A program made the translations under genes and the position numbers. From an uncultured Actinomycetes bacterium (GTDB lineage: Bacteria > Actinomycetota > Acidimicrobiia > Acidimicrobiales > Acidimicrobilacustridaceae), in the NCBI GenBank assembly GCA_945957335.1, contig CAMFLJ010000196.1, forward strand, positions 1 through 7,216: a DNA stretch of 7,216 nucleotides, read 5' to 3'. Below the pieces are notes generated by a model. The model ran no database searches, was not told the origin of the DNA, and saw only the letters and a list, made by a program, of their open reading frames with translations. Numbering within the stretch: position 1 is the first letter of the stretch; each line of letters begins with the position of its first letter. This document shows, piece after piece, positions 5,848 to 7,216 of the stretch.

Positions 5848-6881
5848 GCCGGGAACTGCTCCAGGAAGCGAACGTCGCCGGTGTACATCTCGCGGATGTC
5901 GTCGACGCCGTGGCGCATGAGCGCCAGGCGGTCGAGGCCGAACCCGAAGGCGAAGCCGGTCCAGTCCTCGGGGTCGAGCCCGACGTTGCGCAGCACGTTG
6001 GGGTGCACCATCCCGCAGCCGCCCAGCTCGAGCCAACCGGTGTTGGCGCACACGCGGCAGCCCCGGCCCTCGCAGTTCAGGCAGTTGATGTCGTACTCGG
6101 CCGAGGGCTCGGTGAACGGGAAGTAGGAGGGCCGCAGCCGCGAGTGGATCGACCCGCCGAAGTAGGCGGAGGTGAACGACTCGAGGGTGCCGGCCAGGTC
6201 GGCGAAGGAGATGCCCTTGTCGACGACGAGGCCCTCGATCTGGTGGAACACGGGCATGTGCGAGGCGTCGGCGGTGTCGCGGCGGAACACCCGTCCCGGC
6301 ATCACCGCGTAGATGGGCGGCTCGCCGTCGGTCATCACCCGGATCTGCACCGGTGAGGTGTGGGTGCGCAGCAGCACCGTCTCCGGGTCGCCGAGGTCGA
6401 CGTAGAGGGTGTCCCACATGCCCCGCGCCGGGTGGGCGGCGGGGATGTTGAGCGCCTCGAAGTTGTACCAGTCGGTCTCGACCTCGGGGCCCTCGGCGAC
6501 GGTGAATCCCATGCCGGTGAACACGTCGACGAGGCGGTCCCAGGTCTGGGTGACGAGGTGCAGGCTGCCCCGCTCCCGCCCGCCTACGACCTCGGTGAGG
6601 TCGAGGCGCTCGGCGGCGAGGGTGACGGCCCGCTCGGCGGCCTCGAGGGCGGCCCGGCGCTCGGCGACGGCGGCGTCGATGGCGGCGCGGACCTCGTTCA
6701 TGGCGAGGCCGGCCTGGCGGCGGGGCTCGGGCTCGAGGGCCCCGATGCCCTTCTTGAGCGCCGTGAGCTCGCCCTTCTTGCCGAGCAGCTCGGCCTCGAC
6801 GGCGCGCAGCTCGTCGAGGGTGGAGGCGGCGGCGATGCGCCCCGGGGCCTCGGCCCCGATGCGGGTGATGTCGTCGATCAT
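5844..6881 (-). CDS. pheS: Phenylalanine--tRNA ligase, alpha subunit
   Basis: PheS is the catalytic subunit that activates phenylalanine with ATP and transfers it to tRNA-Phe. The 345-residue protein has an N-terminal antiparallel coiled-coil region (about 20-95, with LLGKKGELTALKKGI). It then has the class II core: GPEVETDWYNFEALNIPAAH (131-150), RTHTSPVQIR (172-181), motif 2 FRRDTADASHMPVFHQIEG (199-217), RPSYFPFTEPSAE (250-262) and motif 3 GFAFGFGLDRLALM (309-322). A four-cysteine cluster, Cys267-x2-Cys270-x4-Cys275-x2-Cys278, precedes TGWLELGGCGMVHPNVL. A similar CxxC pair exists in Bacillus-type and actinobacterial PheS but not in E. coli, and a bound zinc is plausible. I chose the ATG at 6881 because it gives MIDDITRIG, a normal family start, and the ATGA overlap seen at nearly every junction here. 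A TTG at 6920 would add 13 residues and is less likely. Confidence 0.97.
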   Translation of the reverse strand: MIDDITRIGAEAPGRIAAASTLDELRAVEAELLGKKGELTALKKGIGALEPEPRRQAGLAMNEVRAAIDAAVAERRAALEAAERAVTLAAERLDLTEVVGGRERGSLHLVTQTWDRLVDVFTGMGFTVAEGPEVETDWYNFEALNIPAAHPARGMWDTLYVDLGDPETVLLRTHTSPVQIRVMTDGEPPIYAVMPGRVFRRDTADASHMPVFHQIEGLVVDKGISFADLAGTLESFTSAYFGGSIHSRLRPSYFPFTEPSAEYDINCLNCEGRGCRVCANTGWLELGGCGMVHPNVLRNVGLDPEDWTGFAFGFGLDRLALMRHGVDDIREMYTGDVRFLEQFPA

Positions 6882-7216
6882 CGGTCGTTGAGCCTGTCGG
6901 GAGAGGGGGACGTCGTCCAATCGGTTCCGGTGCCGCCCGGTGCGCCCGCGCGGCGCTGGCGGGCCGCCTCGAACAGCACCACGGCGCCGGCCACCGCGGC
7001 GTTGAGGGACTCGACGCCGGCGGCGAGGGGCACGGTGAGGAGGTGGTCGGCCGCCGCCACCCAGGCCTCGGGCAGGCCGTGGGCCTCGGAGCCGACGGCC
7101 ACCGCCACCGGGCCGGTGAGGTCGAGGGCCTCGGGCGCCACTCCCCCGGTGGCCACCGTGGCGACCAGGCGGCGCCCCCCGGTGCGAAGGGCGGCCAGCG
7201 CCTCGGCGCCGTCGGG
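6878..7216 (-). CDS. SpoU/TrmH-family RNA 2'-O-methyltransferase, C-terminal part
   Basis: The frame is open to the right edge, so the 5' part is outside the window and 112 residues remain. These enzymes use S-adenosylmethionine to methylate a ribose 2'-OH in rRNA or tRNA through a trefoil-knot SPOUT fold. Two knot motifs are visible: motif II VAVAVGSEAHGLPEAW (37-52 of the fragment, with G-S-E-x2-G) and motif III VPLAAGVESLNAAVAGAVVL (62-81) followed by FEAARQRR. After these comes a 23-residue tail rich in Gly, Thr, Pro and Ser with no recognisable fold. The exact target cannot be told from the fragment. A TsnR/RlmB-like 23S rRNA enzyme is usual at this place before pheS in actinobacteria. 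The stop overlaps the pheS ATG (ATGA), so the two are probably co-transcribed. An internal GTG at 7156 is not the start, because coding similarity continues upstream. Confidence 0.92.
   Translation of the reverse strand, partial: PDGAEALAALRTGGRRLVATVATGGVAPEALDLTGPVAVAVGSEAHGLPEAWVAAADHLLTVPLAAGVESLNAAVAGAVVLFEAARQRRAGAPGGTGTDWTTSPSPDRLNDR

Noticed and set aside
3982..6126. A 714-codon open frame on the plus strand opposite pheT and pheS
   Set aside because: It is antisense to two intact, well-conserved genes. Its Gly/His/Arg/Glu/Val-rich product has no recognisable motif. Long antisense frames are expected where third positions are nearly all G or C.
5848..6417. Upstream extension of the pheT frame that would give a 983-residue protein
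   Set aside because: It reads pheS out of frame. MKVLLSWLREF is the standard PheT N-terminus.
6879..6920. TTG at 6920 as the pheS start (13 more residues)
   Set aside because: A rare start codon, unusual N-terminus and 43-base overlap with the upstream gene make it weaker than the ATG at 6881, which gives the consistent 4-base overlap.
1..7216. A novel defence, mobile or otherwise undescribed system
   Set aside because: All non-adapter sequence is accounted for by conserved arginine and tRNA-synthetase genes with intact motifs. I found no unknown gene, repeat array, RNA-like structure or composition shift beyond the adapter and the short AT-richer argC promoter.

Overview
This window comes from a very GC-rich genome (about 70% or more by eye). 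It carries six protein-coding genes, all transcribed leftwards on the minus strand. In transcription order they are: the 3' end of a SpoU/TrmH-family RNA 2'-O-methyltransferase (enters from the right edge), pheS, pheT, argC, argJ, argB, and the first 65 or so codons of argD (lost at the left edge). From general knowledge, a SpoU methyltransferase followed by pheST and then argCJBD is a familiar actinobacterial order. With the base composition, GTG starts and an apparently leaderless promoter, this points to an Actinomycetota bacterium, possibly an acidimicrobiia-like environmental lineage (inference only).

The right half (about 3466-7216) is a translation module: an rRNA/tRNA methyltransferase gene whose stop overlaps the start of pheS, and then both subunits of phenylalanyl-tRNA synthetase. 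The left half (48-3356) is an arginine biosynthesis operon: ArgC (reductase), ArgJ (ornithine acetyltransferase), ArgB (acetylglutamate kinase) and ArgD (aminotransferase), which together run the acetylated cycle from N-acetylglutamate to ornithine. Every junction inside each module is a 4-base stop/start overlap (four ATGA, one GTGA), which suggests translational coupling. The only real intergenic gap is the 109 bases between pheT and argC. It holds two GC-rich hairpins just after pheT, and then a well-formed promoter with a 14-base palindrome shaped like an arginine-repressor (ARG) box over its -35 element. The -10 element is placed so that transcription should begin at the GTG start codon of argC, which makes the arg mRNA a leaderless candidate.

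The first 48 bases are not genomic. They match the Illumina Nextera i7 adapter: the last bases of P7, the 8-base index known as N701, the transfer sequence and the Tn5 mosaic end. They truncate argD and create an artificial protein tail ending LLYTSPSPRD. There is no stretch over 300 bases without a gene, and I see no mobile element, CRISPR array, RNA gene or unrecognised system. Apart from the adapter and the argC control region, this is ordinary conserved housekeeping sequence.
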